Origin: Dryococelus australis
Lineage: Eukaryota; Arthropoda; Insecta; Phasmatodea; Phasmatidae
Assembly (NCBI GenBank): GCA_029891345.1
Contig: CM056995.1
Coordinates: forward strand, 79,981,895-80,045,894
DNA length: 64,000 bases
Direction: 5' to 3'
The notes beneath the pieces are model-generated. The model had not been told where the DNA came from and did not search any database. It saw nothing but the letters and a program-made list of their open reading frames with translations. The translations under genes and the position numbers were made by a program. This document shows, in pieces, positions 49,226 through 60,925 of this stretch (position 1 is the first letter of the stretch; each line of letters starts with the position of its first letter).

Positions 49226-50199
49226 GGCGTTTATACCATAGACGCAAGTTAAGCAATGCGTATCTTATACATTTTGGAAATGTTTGACCCTTAATATAAT
49301 TTTCGCGTAACTTATAAACACATTTAATTCTGAGTTTCCGATTCGAGAAACAGGGTTTTCGTAACTCCCGTACTGTACACGCATAGTGCTGCTATCTAGT
49401 ATTTATTTCCACAAACGGGAGCGACTAATGATGAATCAAAATCGTAATCAACAACACGCCACATGCTCGACCGCGTTCCTTGTACATTTTCCCTTGGAAA
49501 GTGGTGAAAGTGTCTGGGAAAACGGGAGTTTTCCTATAATTTGTAATATCTCTCAAAATAATATTCAGTTTAGTTATTATTACATTCATTTCGTTCCCTT
49601 TTTTTTTTTTTTATAACTAATGTTAAGTATTATAAAAATAGTAAATGCATGTCGAGGGTAAGCAAAGTTGTAAGTTGCGTTTGTTAGTATAAATTGCTTG
49701 CCCTGTAAAAAAAATCACTACGCACCACTGACCCCTACTATTCACAAGTCATAACCTTACAGTAAGATGCAAAGTGAAAGTAAATTTTTGATTAATATAC
49801 ATTATATTTTATAAAAAAAGGGAAATGACAAGATGAAATAGATTCATGAAAAGCACAACAGAGTATTTTTGGAAAATTTTCACTGCAGAACGTAAATTTA
49901 CCTTTTTTTTCTTCTAGTATCATGCAGTTCTGAACATTTACTTCTGTAATAAGTCTTGCACAATTTTTTTTAGGGAGAGGCAGTGCCCCGTTTTTTTTAT
50001 TCGCGCTTAGAAGCAATAACAAGCAACTACGATACAAAAGGCCACTCGAAAAAAAAAAAACAGTTTGGACTCTCGATGTGAGACGTAATTATTGTTTAAC
50101 AGTGCAGGCGGAAACAGCTTGTAAATCATAACATTTTAGTATCATAATTTTGCATAATCTCCACAGCTTCTTTAATATTTGGTGTAGTATTGGAGATAT
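49226..50199. other. Stretch without recognised features
   Basis: AT-rich with several homopolymer runs (T at 49599-49612, A at 50050-50060). No coding signal. Confidence 0.4.
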
Positions 50200-50345
50200 T
50201 TGGGCGGCTCATAACAAGCGGCATCATCAGGCACGATTCCCACTTGCGAAAATACGGGAACAACCCCGTTGGGAAGCTAACCCGGTTCGCTGTGACGGAA
50301 GGCTAGAAGTCTGGCCGATACACCACCGCGGCCCCTATTGTGTGG
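50200..50345 (-). mobile_element. tRNA-derived SINE, copy C (partial)
   Basis: On the - strand it begins GGGGCCGCGGTGGTGTATCG and contains GCGAACCGGGTTAGCTTCCC (box B region) and TTTTCGCAAGTGGGAATCGT, matching copies A and B. The 3' part is missing. Confidence 0.75.
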
Positions 50346-51348
50346 GGAAAATTCACGGTGCTATTTAGTTTTATGATTGAATGTTAGATGAACCTACCGT
50401 AAAAGCGATACTATGTGACTTCGTTATAATTTTCACATGCAGTGTAATCGTTTCCTTCGTAAGGCGTGTTTTAATTCAGTCATAAAACACCCTAAGTAGG
50501 TTAGTGCATCTGAACCCATCTTTGTCAAGAACGTTGTATACTTAGGAGAACCCGAATTGCTGCCTTTTGTCTAACGAGTTGCTTGTAGGCATATTATGCT
50601 GTTCGATTTATGTGCTTAATTAACTCCCCTAACTTAACGAATGATGACTTGCAAATAACGAAATCAAAGTGCAGGTGGTAGATAAAAGGCGATCAAGTTC
50701 TCAGCACACGAAAGCCAGCAGAAAAACAAGCACCAAGTGAGATTGGAACAGCTTTTATTGGCGAAATTACAGGTTTTTTTCCAATGCAACAGGCCGCTCA
50801 CCACGTTGACCATGTGTTGGCCGCATCCCGTTACTGCTGATAAACACTGAAATCACTGATGGTTCGCCAGCGTTCGTCAGCAGTAAAAGAACAGCCAGCA
50901 GTAAACAGTGAATAGTTTGATCACCAGTAACTTAATCGTTTCGGAACGAGTGACAATAGTAGTCATTAAAATCATATAAAATAAATCAAATTATGAATTT
51001 CAGAATCATCAGATTTTTCTCTTGAGTTAAAATAATTCTTACGCATATAAAACCAATTAATCATAATTGTTTGCCTACAAAAAGGCAATTTTTCTAACAA
51101 CATATAACTCTGTTTTGAGTTTATTTTTGTACTTTTTGTGTTCGCAATCTCAGTAAGAACTATTTTGTATTTAATGATCCTTCCACACGCACATTTTAAA
51201 TATCTCTGAGCTTACAACTGGAATCGCCCGCCAAAATCATGTTTCACTGACACCGCATAACCTCTAGCATCAGTAAACTCAGTGACTTCAGTATTCAATA
51301 TAGCCTCGCGCAGGGTGCCGTCCAGCGGCACGCGGAAACGATTGCCAG
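50346..51348. other. Stretch without recognised features
   Basis: No coding signal or repeat I can name; contains short repeated phrases around CCAGCAGTAAA (50880-50905). Confidence 0.35.
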
Positions 51349-51350
51349 TA

Positions 51351-51762
51351 TGCTGTTCACGATAAAGTGAGCACTTTTGAAATCAACGTTAGAAAAAAGA
51401 CACTGCCCCTGCCTGTATGTATTTTAACGGGCGCACTGAGTGACATGGGCCCAGTAAAGTTGGTAACGATAAAGGGGAAGTAGTTCCATGTGTTAACGTC
51501 GAATAAAAGAGTTAGGCTGTCATTTGTGATTACTGAAATTATTTCTTTCGCGTTCTGTTTATTTTAATATGGTCTACATCTAAGTGTAAAAATGGGCAGA
51601 TTTGTAAAATATTTACTTTTCTAATAAATTCACATTTTCACTTTACCGACACATGAATAATGTGATGAGGCCTATAGCAGTGTTAATTATGCATAACGCG
51701 GAAAAATTCACACCGTGCCTTGAACAGGGCTTTCAAAAGTGCTCAGTTTACCGTGAACAGCT
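51351..51762. mobile_element. TA-flanked MITE, best copy (copy 5)
   Basis: TA at 51349-51350 and 51763-51764. Left TGCTGTTCACGATAAAGTGA, right inverted AGCTGTTCACGGTAAACTGA, both continuing GCACTTTTGAAA. Length 412 bp, no ORF. This copy defines the family: about 30-bp inverted ends, a TA target, and an asymmetric AT-rich interior with the marker GGGCGCACTGAGTGACATG. Confidence 0.93.
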
Positions 51763-52146
51763 TATACGCATTTCACGGGATGCTTCTATCGTAGAAACCT
51801 GCATACACCGGACGACGTCATGGAGGCCGGCTTATACTGTTCGCACGTCCCAGAAACGACGCTGACAGTCTGCGTTAAATACGCAAAGCCGTGCGACAAG
51901 GCGCCTGTTTGCCAACCGCTCGCTCGTAACTTGCCCTTTATTTGGATTGCAGTTTCCCCGGCCTCAGGCACAACGGCACTTCCTGGTGGCGGCGCGGCGT
52001 TGACGGCACCGTTGTTGGCCGCGGTCCCGGTGCCCCTCATCTTAACTTACTGGTTTCCCGGCATCCAGGTCACTGGCGTGGCCACACTCCACGCGAGCCT
52101 TGGCGTGCCTCGCTAGCGAGCCGAACAGCGACCGCAAGGCTGCGTA

Positions 52147-52804
52147 AAGGCTGTTCACGATCAAGTGAGCACTTTAGAAATCAACCTTAGAGAAAAGCCA
52201 CTGCTCCTATAGGCCGTTCACGGTAAAGTGAGCACTTTTTAAAGCTGTTTTATCGGACATAACCAATAAATACATTTCATTGTGGCCTCGGACTTTTGGT
52301 TTTGGGTATGGTGAATATATACACTCTGATTATTACTCATAAGGCAGGGTTTACATTACCAAGTGGTGGAAGGATATAAATTGGTGGAAAGTAAAAAGTA
52401 ACTAGGGTTTCAAAAGTGGTCACTTTACCGTGAACGGCGTATACCTGCATGTATTTTAATGGGCGTACTAAGTGACACGCGCCCAGTAAAGTTGGTAACG
52501 ATGGATGGGAAGTAGTTCCATATATTAACGTCGAATAAAAAGTGTTAGGTAACCATTTGTGATAACTTACATTATTTCTTTGGCTTTTGTGTTTTTTCTT
52601 AATGCACCGAAGTGTAAAAATGAGCAGATTTGTAAAATATTTACTTTTCTAATAATTTCCCAGTTTCGCTTGACCGACGCATGACTAAAGTGATGAGGTC
52701 CATGGCAATGTTAATTTATCATCAGGCGGAATAATACACAACGTGCGTACAAGTAGATCTTAAGCAGGGCTTTCAAAAGTGCTAATTTTACCGTGAACAG
52801 CCTT
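52147..52804. mobile_element. TA-flanked MITE, copy 6, interrupted by a nested MITE
   Basis: Outer left end AGGCTGTTCACGATCAAGTG, outer right end inverted AGGCTGTTCACGGTAAAATT, TA at 52145-52146 and 52805-52806. Removing 52212-52439 plus one TA restores the usual order CACTGCCCCT...CCTGCATGTATTTTA seen at 51351 and 22819. Confidence 0.9.
52212..52439. mobile_element. Nested 228-bp MITE, inner element
   Basis: Ends GGCCGTTCACGGTAAAGTGA and, inverted, CGCCGTTCACGGTAAAGTGA, flanked by TA at 52210-52211 and 52440-52441. Its ends are those of the outer family but the interior is different and shorter: a derivative deletion family mobilised by the same transposase (inferred). Confidence 0.88.
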
Positions 52805-52864
52805 TACCGGCCTCCGCTCCTCGGAATGGCGCGGCGGGCTAACGTCGTATAGGGAAAATTTGTA

Positions 52865-53120
52865 AAGAATGTTCTCAATAAAGCGAGCACTTTTCAAATG
52901 AACCTTAGAAAAAAGTAACTTTCCCTGCCTGCATATATGTTAATGGGCGCACCGAGTGGCATTCACCCGGCAAGGTTGGTAACGATGGATAGAAAGTAGT
53001 TCGATATATTAACGTCAAATAAAAAGTGATAGATAACCATTTGTGATAACTTACATTATTTCTTCCGCTTTCTGTTTATTTTAGTACATTAAAGTGTAAA
53101 AATAAACAGATTTGTAACGT
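52865..53120. mobile_element. TA-flanked MITE, copy 7 (right end lost)
   Basis: Left end TGTTCTCAATAAAGCGAGCA, interior matching copies 5 and 6 up to AAAAATAAACAGATTTGTAA; then unrelated sequence. Confidence 0.8.
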
Positions 53121-55200
53121 ACTCATATACAAATATATAAAATATATTCAGACGTAAAGAATAGATCCTACTTCTGTTTTGTATGTCATAATTTCGAAAC
53201 TATTAAATGCCAATAAATGAAATAAATATAAATTTTTTACATTTTGTAAGTTCTTGCTCCTATCCGGTAATAGATGCTTGTCACACAGCATAACTTACAT
53301 ACTAGATTAAAAGCGGAATTTTTCCCACTTAAACAGCCTTGGAACTTTTTTCCAGGAGTTGATTATCGCGCAGATAGAAAAAATGTTTAGCTTGTGCTCT
53401 GAGCAGAGATATTATAGGCATTAATTATTAATTTATGGGGTTTCTTATATAGTGCTCCAGCACGTGAACATAACAAATAATTATGTGGGGATTTTGTCTG
53501 ACCATTAATAAAATACTTGAAGAATATTTTGGCTATTGCTTCTTTGCTACGTCATTCAGAAAAGTTTATAGTATCAAAATATTGTATTACGTGTAATTAA
53601 GGCGTTCGCGTGTAAAGGACACGCAAAGTTGCTATGGGTTCTGTGCAGCAGGAACATGGTCATTACTGTCTCCTCTTTCCGTTACTGTTCTACACTCGCG
53701 TTGAACTGTCTCCCTCTTGTACATGTAATTACACGCTTGCCACCTCCGGCTTTGAACATTTTTTTATATTTTAGTTGAAGCTTTACTTCGGAAGACAGTG
53801 GGTATTTAAAAATCCCTCGTATAACTGTACAAGTAACTGTGTGCAAGGGTTTTTTTCCCCTGCACACAGTATTGATTCCAAATCAATTCAAAGGTTTTGT
53901 AAGTTATTTCCTGTAAGCGTTTCCCAGTACATCTCTAAAATAACTCTGTCATGTACCTACGTCACCCTGGGAGCCTTAATTAATTTGTCAAAAGTGGCGG
54001 GTTGCAAGCATCTTCATTTTTTTTAGTTTTTAACGGATTACTAAATAAGATAAAGACTAGCAACAAGTGCGAATCTATATTATAATTTATTTAAATGTAC
54101 TCTACTGCTGTATAGGTTACTGCAGTAAGTAGCCATTTATTGCCTGTTCAAGGGATACTATCTGTAAATTCATATTTCCCAGAGGTAAGTATTTTTCTAG
54201 GCTGGTCAAATTAATCGCAGCCATATGTTGAAAAATATATCTGGTCTAATGTTTTCCAGAGTATCTCAATAATAAGTAGTGGCAGTTTTCCTGAAAACAC
54301 CTTTAAAACTTGATTACATCTAAGGATTAAAATATCTACTTAAATAAATTAAACCACTTTTTTTCTAGTTTATGTATGATAACCTTGGTATAAACTATTT
54401 AATTTACAAAGAGGAGTTTCCGAATAGCACATTCTTTTATATGGCATCACTTTTAGTAATTTTGTGTATGTCTGAATATGTGTGTGTATATGTATATATA
54501 TATATATACATATATATAACCTATGGTCTAAATCGACTCCCAAGGGCAGTACACGCCTTTGAAGTTGAACCTGACGCACCAGATTATTACAGATATCGGA
54601 GAAAATGTTTAAGAGGGAACACTGCGTTTCTGTATAATTTGCAAGTGTAAGATGATCTACAAACACTACAAAACATGTCGCTGTCAACGAATTAATTATT
54701 CATGGAAATAATAACGGTAACCACTCGTATTGCGAGCAATTCGACATCACACGGTAGCATATGTGGGATCTTATTGATGGATTATGCATCCGCATGTTCC
54801 AAATAACGAAAAAGTGTGCCTTGTGTAAACAGGCTAATTTCAAAAGAATTATGTTCAAAACCTAGCAGGCAGGCAAAACGCAAGCCACCCTTTAACGAAT
54901 GGTTGCAAATAATAAGGGCCAAGATAGCAGAGAGAGGTATGTAACTGTGACGTTGATAAATGCCGTAAATCACATTAAATCGAAACAATAGCCAATTACA
55001 CTACAGCTGTTTGTGTGCCATTCCCATGGCGAGACTCGAGAGTGCGGAATGAATTGTGGCGTACCAAGCATGAGTGTTGATAGAGGACACCACCGTAATG
55101 TGTACAATAATGTAGCGGTACAATAGTAATTGATAATTGCAAATTGTGTGACATCAATGTCCATACCACAGTTACCAAATGTCTCTTCTGTGTATTAACC
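53121..55200. other. Stretch without recognised genes
   Basis: AT-rich. A short (AT)/(GT) microsatellite lies at 54475-54517. Nothing else supportable. Confidence 0.4.
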
Positions 55201-55525
55201 GACTTGTGTGTGTTGTTATCGTGGATGAGATGTACGTTGTAAATCGTCTTTGTAGAATGGTTATCATGGCCTTCTCGTATACGAGGCTGGTGCAGGTAAA
55301 CACAGTTTGAATGCAGGTATCACAACTCGGTTGCATGAGGGATGGCGTCATGCAGTCACCTGGAGTATTGATTGCTTGTCATAAAGGCCTACCATGTCGG
55401 CCGCCACAGAACACGCACCATTGCCAAGTGGAGGGTCTTTGGCCTATGTGTCCTGTGATATGTTCAGTCGTTTACTCAGCCGAAACCATTGTAATAGTGT
55501 TTAGCGAAGTGGAACAGGGGCTGAG

Positions 55526-56190
55526 TTGGAGTATCGCGAAATGGATCGGCTTACTTGGCCTGAAATGTCTGACATGCACCTTGTGTATGGGGCTGCGCAG
55601 TGCAACAGTAGAGCTGCAGCACGCATGTACAGGGAAAGGTATCCAAACCGACTTGTGCCACATCATTCAACGTTCACAGCCATAGGAGGCTTCACGAACG
55701 GGGACATTTACGGTGAGTAAAGCAGTCACGCTGTTTGTTTACGTGACGTCACAGCGATCATTGTACACTGTGAAACCGAGCGCACCTGTTATACCGTACA
55801 TGTTATAGGTGTACAGGCTTAATGCTGGCCGTCCAAGGTCGGCACCAACACCTCACTTCGAGGAGGAGGTGCTGCGGAGGTTCCATGAGTTGCCATCTAC
55901 CAGCACCCATCAAGAGGCGTATACGGTCAACACTGGACATACGAATGTGTGGATATTTGTGCATGAACAGCTGCTCTATCCATATCGCCCACAGAAAGTG
56001 CAACATTTGAAGTGCGAAGACTACCCACAACGTTTACAGTTCTTGCAGTGGTGTTTACAACGATGCGCAACAGAGTCACATTTACCAAGTGTCATGTTGC
56101 TTACCGACGAAGCAGGTTTCACAAGAGAATGTGTTTTGACGTCTCATAACAGTCACCTGTGGACAGATGCGATCACGCACACACTCACTT
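55526..56190 (+). pseudogene. DUF4817-type transposase relic
   Basis: 55565-55680 encodes EMSDMHLVYGAAQCNSRAAA, then RMYRERYPNR and VPHHSTFT, the N-terminal helix-turn-helix block known as DUF4817 in insect transposons. After a frame change, 55809-56190 encodes NAGRPRSAPTPHFEEEVLRR, VWIFVHEQLLYPYRPQKVQH and LLTDEAGFTREC. The D of TDEAGF is the likely second catalytic acid of the DDE/D triad. The third acidic residue and the C-terminus are absent, and there are two frames, so it is dead. 55250-55525 is probably its 5' leader. Confidence 0.85.
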
Positions 56191-56385
56191 GGGATTGCTC
56201 TAGCCACGGAGCCACTGCGGCCCACTTGATATATTTCTATCTACTGAGCCACTGAGGCTCCTCTAGCCACTGAGCCACTGCGTCCCCACTTGGGATCGCT
56301 CTACTCACTGGTCCACTGCGGCTCCACTTGAGATTACTCTATCCACTGGGCCTTTGTGGCCCCACTTGACATATGTCTATAGCTA
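56185..56385. repeat. Degenerate tandem repeat, about 50-bp unit
   Basis: Four or so imperfect copies of CACTTGGGATYGCTCTA...CACTG...GCCACTGCGGCCC, replacing the expected remainder of the transposase. Read on the - strand, units look like GGCCGCAGTGGCTCAGTGGC, reminiscent of a tRNA/SINE head. Confidence 0.75.
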
Positions 56386-56624
56386 TATGGAAGAATGTAG
56401 ATTGCTAACAAATAAAGAATTATAAGAACCAGCTCTGCAGTTTTGTTAGAGCATGCTTATAAAGCAGGAAAATAGCTCCTATTTTTTTCACAAATTTTGA
56501 AATTTCTCAAAGATTTTTTCTTTTAATTACACCTAGCGTATGTCCATCGCGAAGAATGTAGCTTTCTAATAGTGAAAAATTATAATAATCGGATTAGTAG
56601 TTACAGAGATTACCTCTACCAAAC

Positions 56625-56997
56625 AAACAAACTTTACCTCTTTATATAATATTATATAACCATGGAAAATTAACATTTACATAGGCCTCATCACTTAATT
56701 CATGCGTCGGTGAAGTGAAACTATGAAATTATTACAAAAGTAGATATTTTACAAATTTACTCATTTTTACTCTTCCAGGCATTAAGAAAATCGGAAAGCG
56801 AAAAAAATAACTTAAGTTATCACAAATAATTACCTAACCCTTCTTATTCGACGTTAAGATATGGAACAACTATTTTTTCTCCATCGCTACCAACTTTACT
56901 TGGCACATGTCACTCGGTGCGCGCATTACAATATATGTAGGTAGGAGCAGTGACTTTTCTAAAGTTGATTTCAAAAGTGCTCAATTTATCGTGAACA
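56625..56997. mobile_element. TA-flanked MITE, copy 8 (left end lost)
   Basis: Right end inverted CTGTTCACGATAAATTGAGC; interior in the orientation of copy 1 (GGCACATGTCACTCGGTGC). It runs straight into an (AT)n tract. Confidence 0.8.
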
Positions 56998-56998
56998 G

Positions 56999-57000
<2 letters not shown>

Positions 57001-57068
<68 letters not shown>
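57001..57068. repeat. (AT)n microsatellite
   Basis: About 34 pure AT units directly next to a MITE end. Confidence 0.97.
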
Positions 57069-57070
<2 letters not shown>

Positions 57071-58109
57071 AATACTACTGTTTGTATGTTGTTAGAAAAA
57101 ATTAATAAAATGCAATCACTTCTGGCAACCTTTATTACTCACTTGTTAATCTCCTATTGTTCATGGTATGTAGTTTCCCACGCATGTAGTAACGAGCAAC
57201 CACTAGCAGCACCCACATATCTCGAGGTTATGGTGTCCTATGTGCTCTCAACATGACGCGCCAGTTCTGTTCGCCTTCGTCATATGTAACTTGTTGTGCA
57301 CCCAGGTACGTGAAGTTGCGGACTTCTGGCGCTGTTTTGCCAACATCAGTTTCAATTTAAATGCATTATATGAATTTTGCTACTAGGATTTCTTGTTTAT
57401 AGTAGCCCATTTATGAATATGAGAACAGGCATTGTAACGTTTTACAACAGAAAGTTGCGACATTGCAAGACTGTTACGCAATGTTTAGGTTTGTATGTCT
57501 ACTTCTAGTATATCCATTCCTATAAAAGCTGTATGACACCCCTGGTGGTTTAAAACACTGAATCATGACCAAATTTGGCACATTTATTATATTTATTTAC
57601 CTTTCTCTACATTTATGACTTTAGTTTCGTTATAATAATGTTTAAAATATATTAAACGCTGCTACGTACTTTATACCGAAGTTTTAAGCTGTTAGGGGAA
57701 AAAGTGGTCCCGACTTCGTGGAAGAATCAGTAACAATCATGTGCAAAAATTAAGAGCAAAAGTGAAATGCAACGCAAAGACTGATAGCATCTTTCGTGCC
57801 AACATAAAAAAATTTTCAACGTTGTGTTCTTGTTTTCTGTACAAATTATGGCAATATAGGTCACAATGCAGTATTTTAACTCGACTAGAAGCAGATCGTG
57901 TATATCACTGCGATGGACAGAACATAACATATAAGTGTACATATTCTTGATGTGCATTCTACTTCAACGGCTCAAAGAAACACATATCGAAAATACTGTG
58001 CGAGAAAGAATCATCGAGCGACTGAAGCAAGCCAAACTCAGATGATGGTGTTCCAAGCCCAAGCCTTGCACGTACTGCGATGTAATTTTCAGGATCTGGC
58101 AGAGGTTCT
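57069..58109. other. Stretch without recognised genes
   Basis: No supported feature. 57960-58110 may be the far N-terminal part of the following transposase relic. Confidence 0.35.
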
Positions 58110-58790
58110 AACAGTGTCATAACGTGAGCTGTTCTTCAGCAGTGGACGTCCCATAAGTAAAATGCAACGAGAACGTCGCCACTTGGCCCTAAAACTGCCA
58201 AAAAAAACGCAGTAGGAGCACAGCAGCTGCAAACAGAACTACTCGACTGGCATGGCGCAGAGGACATCGAACGTAGTACTGAGAACAGTATGGCAGTGAT
58301 TCCCAGTGTAAGCTCATATGCCGAAGAGTGGAGGAGTAGGTACATTCCAAAGCTGACATCTTTGAAAGGGTAGATTTTGGAGGTGGCAGCATTTTTGTGT
58401 GGGGCGGCATCAGATTGGGAGCATGTATTTGGTCGTGGCTTTGAAATAAGTCAGGTGTATAGAGTATATGAAGTGGGTGCATATATCCCGTTGTCGTACA
58501 TAAACGTTAGTGAATTACTACCTGCGAACAAGGGCATCTCCAGTTCGTATTGTCCAGCCAGATATCCTAACCTCAGCCGTATCTAGCTCGCTTAGGAGGC
58601 ATTCCGACATAGTGGGGCGTCCAGTGGCTCCGAGAACCGTCTAAGACATTTGGGAGGCTTTGGAGCGGTGAAAGAACTATATAACCCAATGATTGTTTGA
58701 CAGCCTTCATAGCGTGGAAGCCCGTTGCACTGGTGTGTTGCTTCCCGGGGTCTCATTACATCACCTCACGTTGGCGGGGTCGCATAATTC
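58110..58790 (+). pseudogene. Tc1-like transposase relic
   Basis: Around 58325-58420 the + strand reads CRRVEE, stop, HSKADIFERVDFGGGSIFVW and GGIRLGAC. GGGSxxVWGGI is the Tc1 transposase signature between the second D and the final acidic residue. Further on, DIWEALER, then LFDSLHSVEARCTG, correspond to the C-terminal DxWxxL...S...RC block. Multiple stops and shifts: long dead. Confidence 0.8.
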
Positions 58791-58903
58791 ATGTCCCAGA
58801 CGGTACTAAGGCTGAACGTCTCGTCGACAGCGAGGTTCACTAGAGACGGAGCAAGTTGTTGAGTGAAGCAGTAGCGACGAGAAATCGGCCATGGCCTGTA
58901 GTA

Positions 58904-59500
58904 CACTGTAAAAACTAATGGAAAAATTACTTCACACGTGTAAGGTAATATTCGCAAACATGTGCGGGAAACATAGTTTTCCTTACGGGTAAGGTAAAAT
59001 TACCGCATTCTGGAGTAAAATTCACGTACATAACAGTGAAAAATCCCATAAATGGATGGGAAAGTTACCTTACGACGCATGCATATCTTTAGCGTTGTCT
59101 CAACAGCTAAGAGGCGGGACGAGCGGAAGAAACTATCATTTATCACACTAATTGTCAGTGACACTGTCAAGCTGTCGTCGTGGTGTAATGGATAGCGCAT
59201 CAGTCATAAAAGACCATGGTTCACGCCCACCCACCACCAAGTGTCAAGGATTTTAGTGTTGAGGATTCGGTTGCTGTTTGCCAATAAAAAAATCAGCAGT
59301 ACTTAGTACTCCTGTTTTTTTTAAATAAAACTTTATTATACAATATAGTTGATTTTCCCTTACTTGTATGGAATTTCCCCCCCCCCCCCCACTTTTGTCA
59401 GCTTTTTCCGTACGATTAGGGAATAGTACTTTACTTTTTTAGTAATTCTACTCTACATTTAAGATATAATTTTACTTTACGTGTAGGAAATTTTATAGTG
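58904..59500. mobile_element. TA-flanked MITE carrying a tRNA-like segment, copy 1
   Basis: Left CACTGTAAAAACTAATGG, right inverted CACTATAAAATTTCCTAC, TA at 58902-58903 and 59501-59502. The interior has several GTAAGGTAAAATTACC-like short palindromes. A tRNA-like segment at 59174-59245 has box A TGGTGTAATGGATAGCG and box B GGTTCACGCCC. 597 bp; no ORF. Confidence 0.8.
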
Positions 59501-59502
59501 TA

Positions 59503-60855
59503 AGAAGCCATCTCAACGTTCGCCTATCTCGGGAAGTCATGGCGAACCAAGATGGCCTGGTCTGGAGACGAAACCGTACCCTCCGAATGCGGTTTCTGAA
59601 GGTTTGCCACTGTGCCACCTCACTCGGTATTCCCAGGCAGACTTTTTTGCTGCAGGGTGGGCAATAAACTGTTACGAATATCTTCGGATGTGCTATTGTA
59701 CTAAAATTGATATTTGTCGCTTCTGAATGCGGCTGAAATGTGATAACATATATCACCCTTAATACCTGCATATGAATGCACTTGTTTTTGTCTACACATC
59801 ACTGATCAAGTAATAATCTAAAGTCGTAACACATTCAGGCTTTTCTTTTCTGGATTAATTTAGTCGCACTTCTTTCGTTCACATATATCGACACAGGTAT
59901 AAAAATTAGTGACCAAAAACTGACCCGAATTATTACACATCAAGTAAACCGACATTTTTGTAGACTTTATGCGAAGGTTTTAAGAAATCTTAATGTGCTC
60001 AAAATGCAGGAACAATGGATGATATCCTTCTAAATGCATGCCTGATACAGTTGCTAAAGAATCATTTAAGCTCTGCCGCTTGAAGATTCTAACACGAAAC
60101 GTCTTAAAACATTACCCCATCAGTTACAAACAATATAAGGCGCTTCTCTGCTATTTATTGTTCAGATTATTGGACGGCTTTTAATGAATATTTGTGAGAA
60201 TGCAATAATGAACTTTTAAAACTGATGTAATCTGTTTACAATAGGCGTACGTACGTACTTTAACTTTGATGTGTGGTATGAATAAGTTCGTCGTACCATT
60301 CAGTACATGACTGGGTTTTGTTTTGAAGCTTGTACCCCAGACAGTGATGTCCGTCAGATTATGAACATGTAAACTGGTCACTAACTCGGTAAAATTTGTA
60401 TGCTATACTAATCTATTAAGTTCCAAGAAAGATTGTATAGTACCATATTTATTCACATCCATTATTCATCCACAAGTTTCTGCAGTATTGCTGCATCTCT
60501 TCTCATGCCATTGTTTGTGATGTTTACAGTTCATATCCGTTGTTTAAATTCTGTAACGTGGGAATAACAGTTTTTTTTTGTTTCAAATATGTTGTTTGGT
60601 AATAAGATCTCCCAAATACATAAGTATTGCATGCTCAATTATTTATTGAAGTAACGTTTATCTAAACCGGAATTCTACTCAGTATCTGTGAGAAATATTA
60701 CACGCACTCTTGCCAAAGGTGGTAAGTGTACCTCCTAACGAACATTATATAAAATATTGGTGATAACGGTTGCACACATTTTAAAACTATTTACTGGGGG
60801 CGGGCAGAGAAGATATTTAATACTTAATGTAAGTAAACTATCAGTAATATATATA
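59503..60855. other. Stretch without recognised genes
   Basis: AT-rich; no supported feature. Confidence 0.4.
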
Positions 60856-60925
60856 TGTGTGTGTGTGCGTGTGTGTGCGTGTGTGTGTGTGTGTGTGCGT
60901 GTGCGCGTGTGCGCGCGCGCGAGAC
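60856..60925. repeat. (GT)n/(GC)n tract
   Basis: Alternating purine-pyrimidine (GTGTGCGTGTGTG to GCGCGCGCGCGAG), about 70 bases. Such tracts can adopt Z-DNA; no gene. Confidence 0.95.

Noticed and set aside
55714..55808. Apparent GTGAGT...TATAG intron in the DUF4817 relic
   Set aside because: Splicing these sites brings an immediate stop or the wrong frame; a plain frameshift relic is simpler.
59174..59245. Functional tRNA gene
   Set aside because: Promoter boxes are present but the anticodon stem does not pair well and the acceptor stem is not closed; it is treated as tRNA-like.
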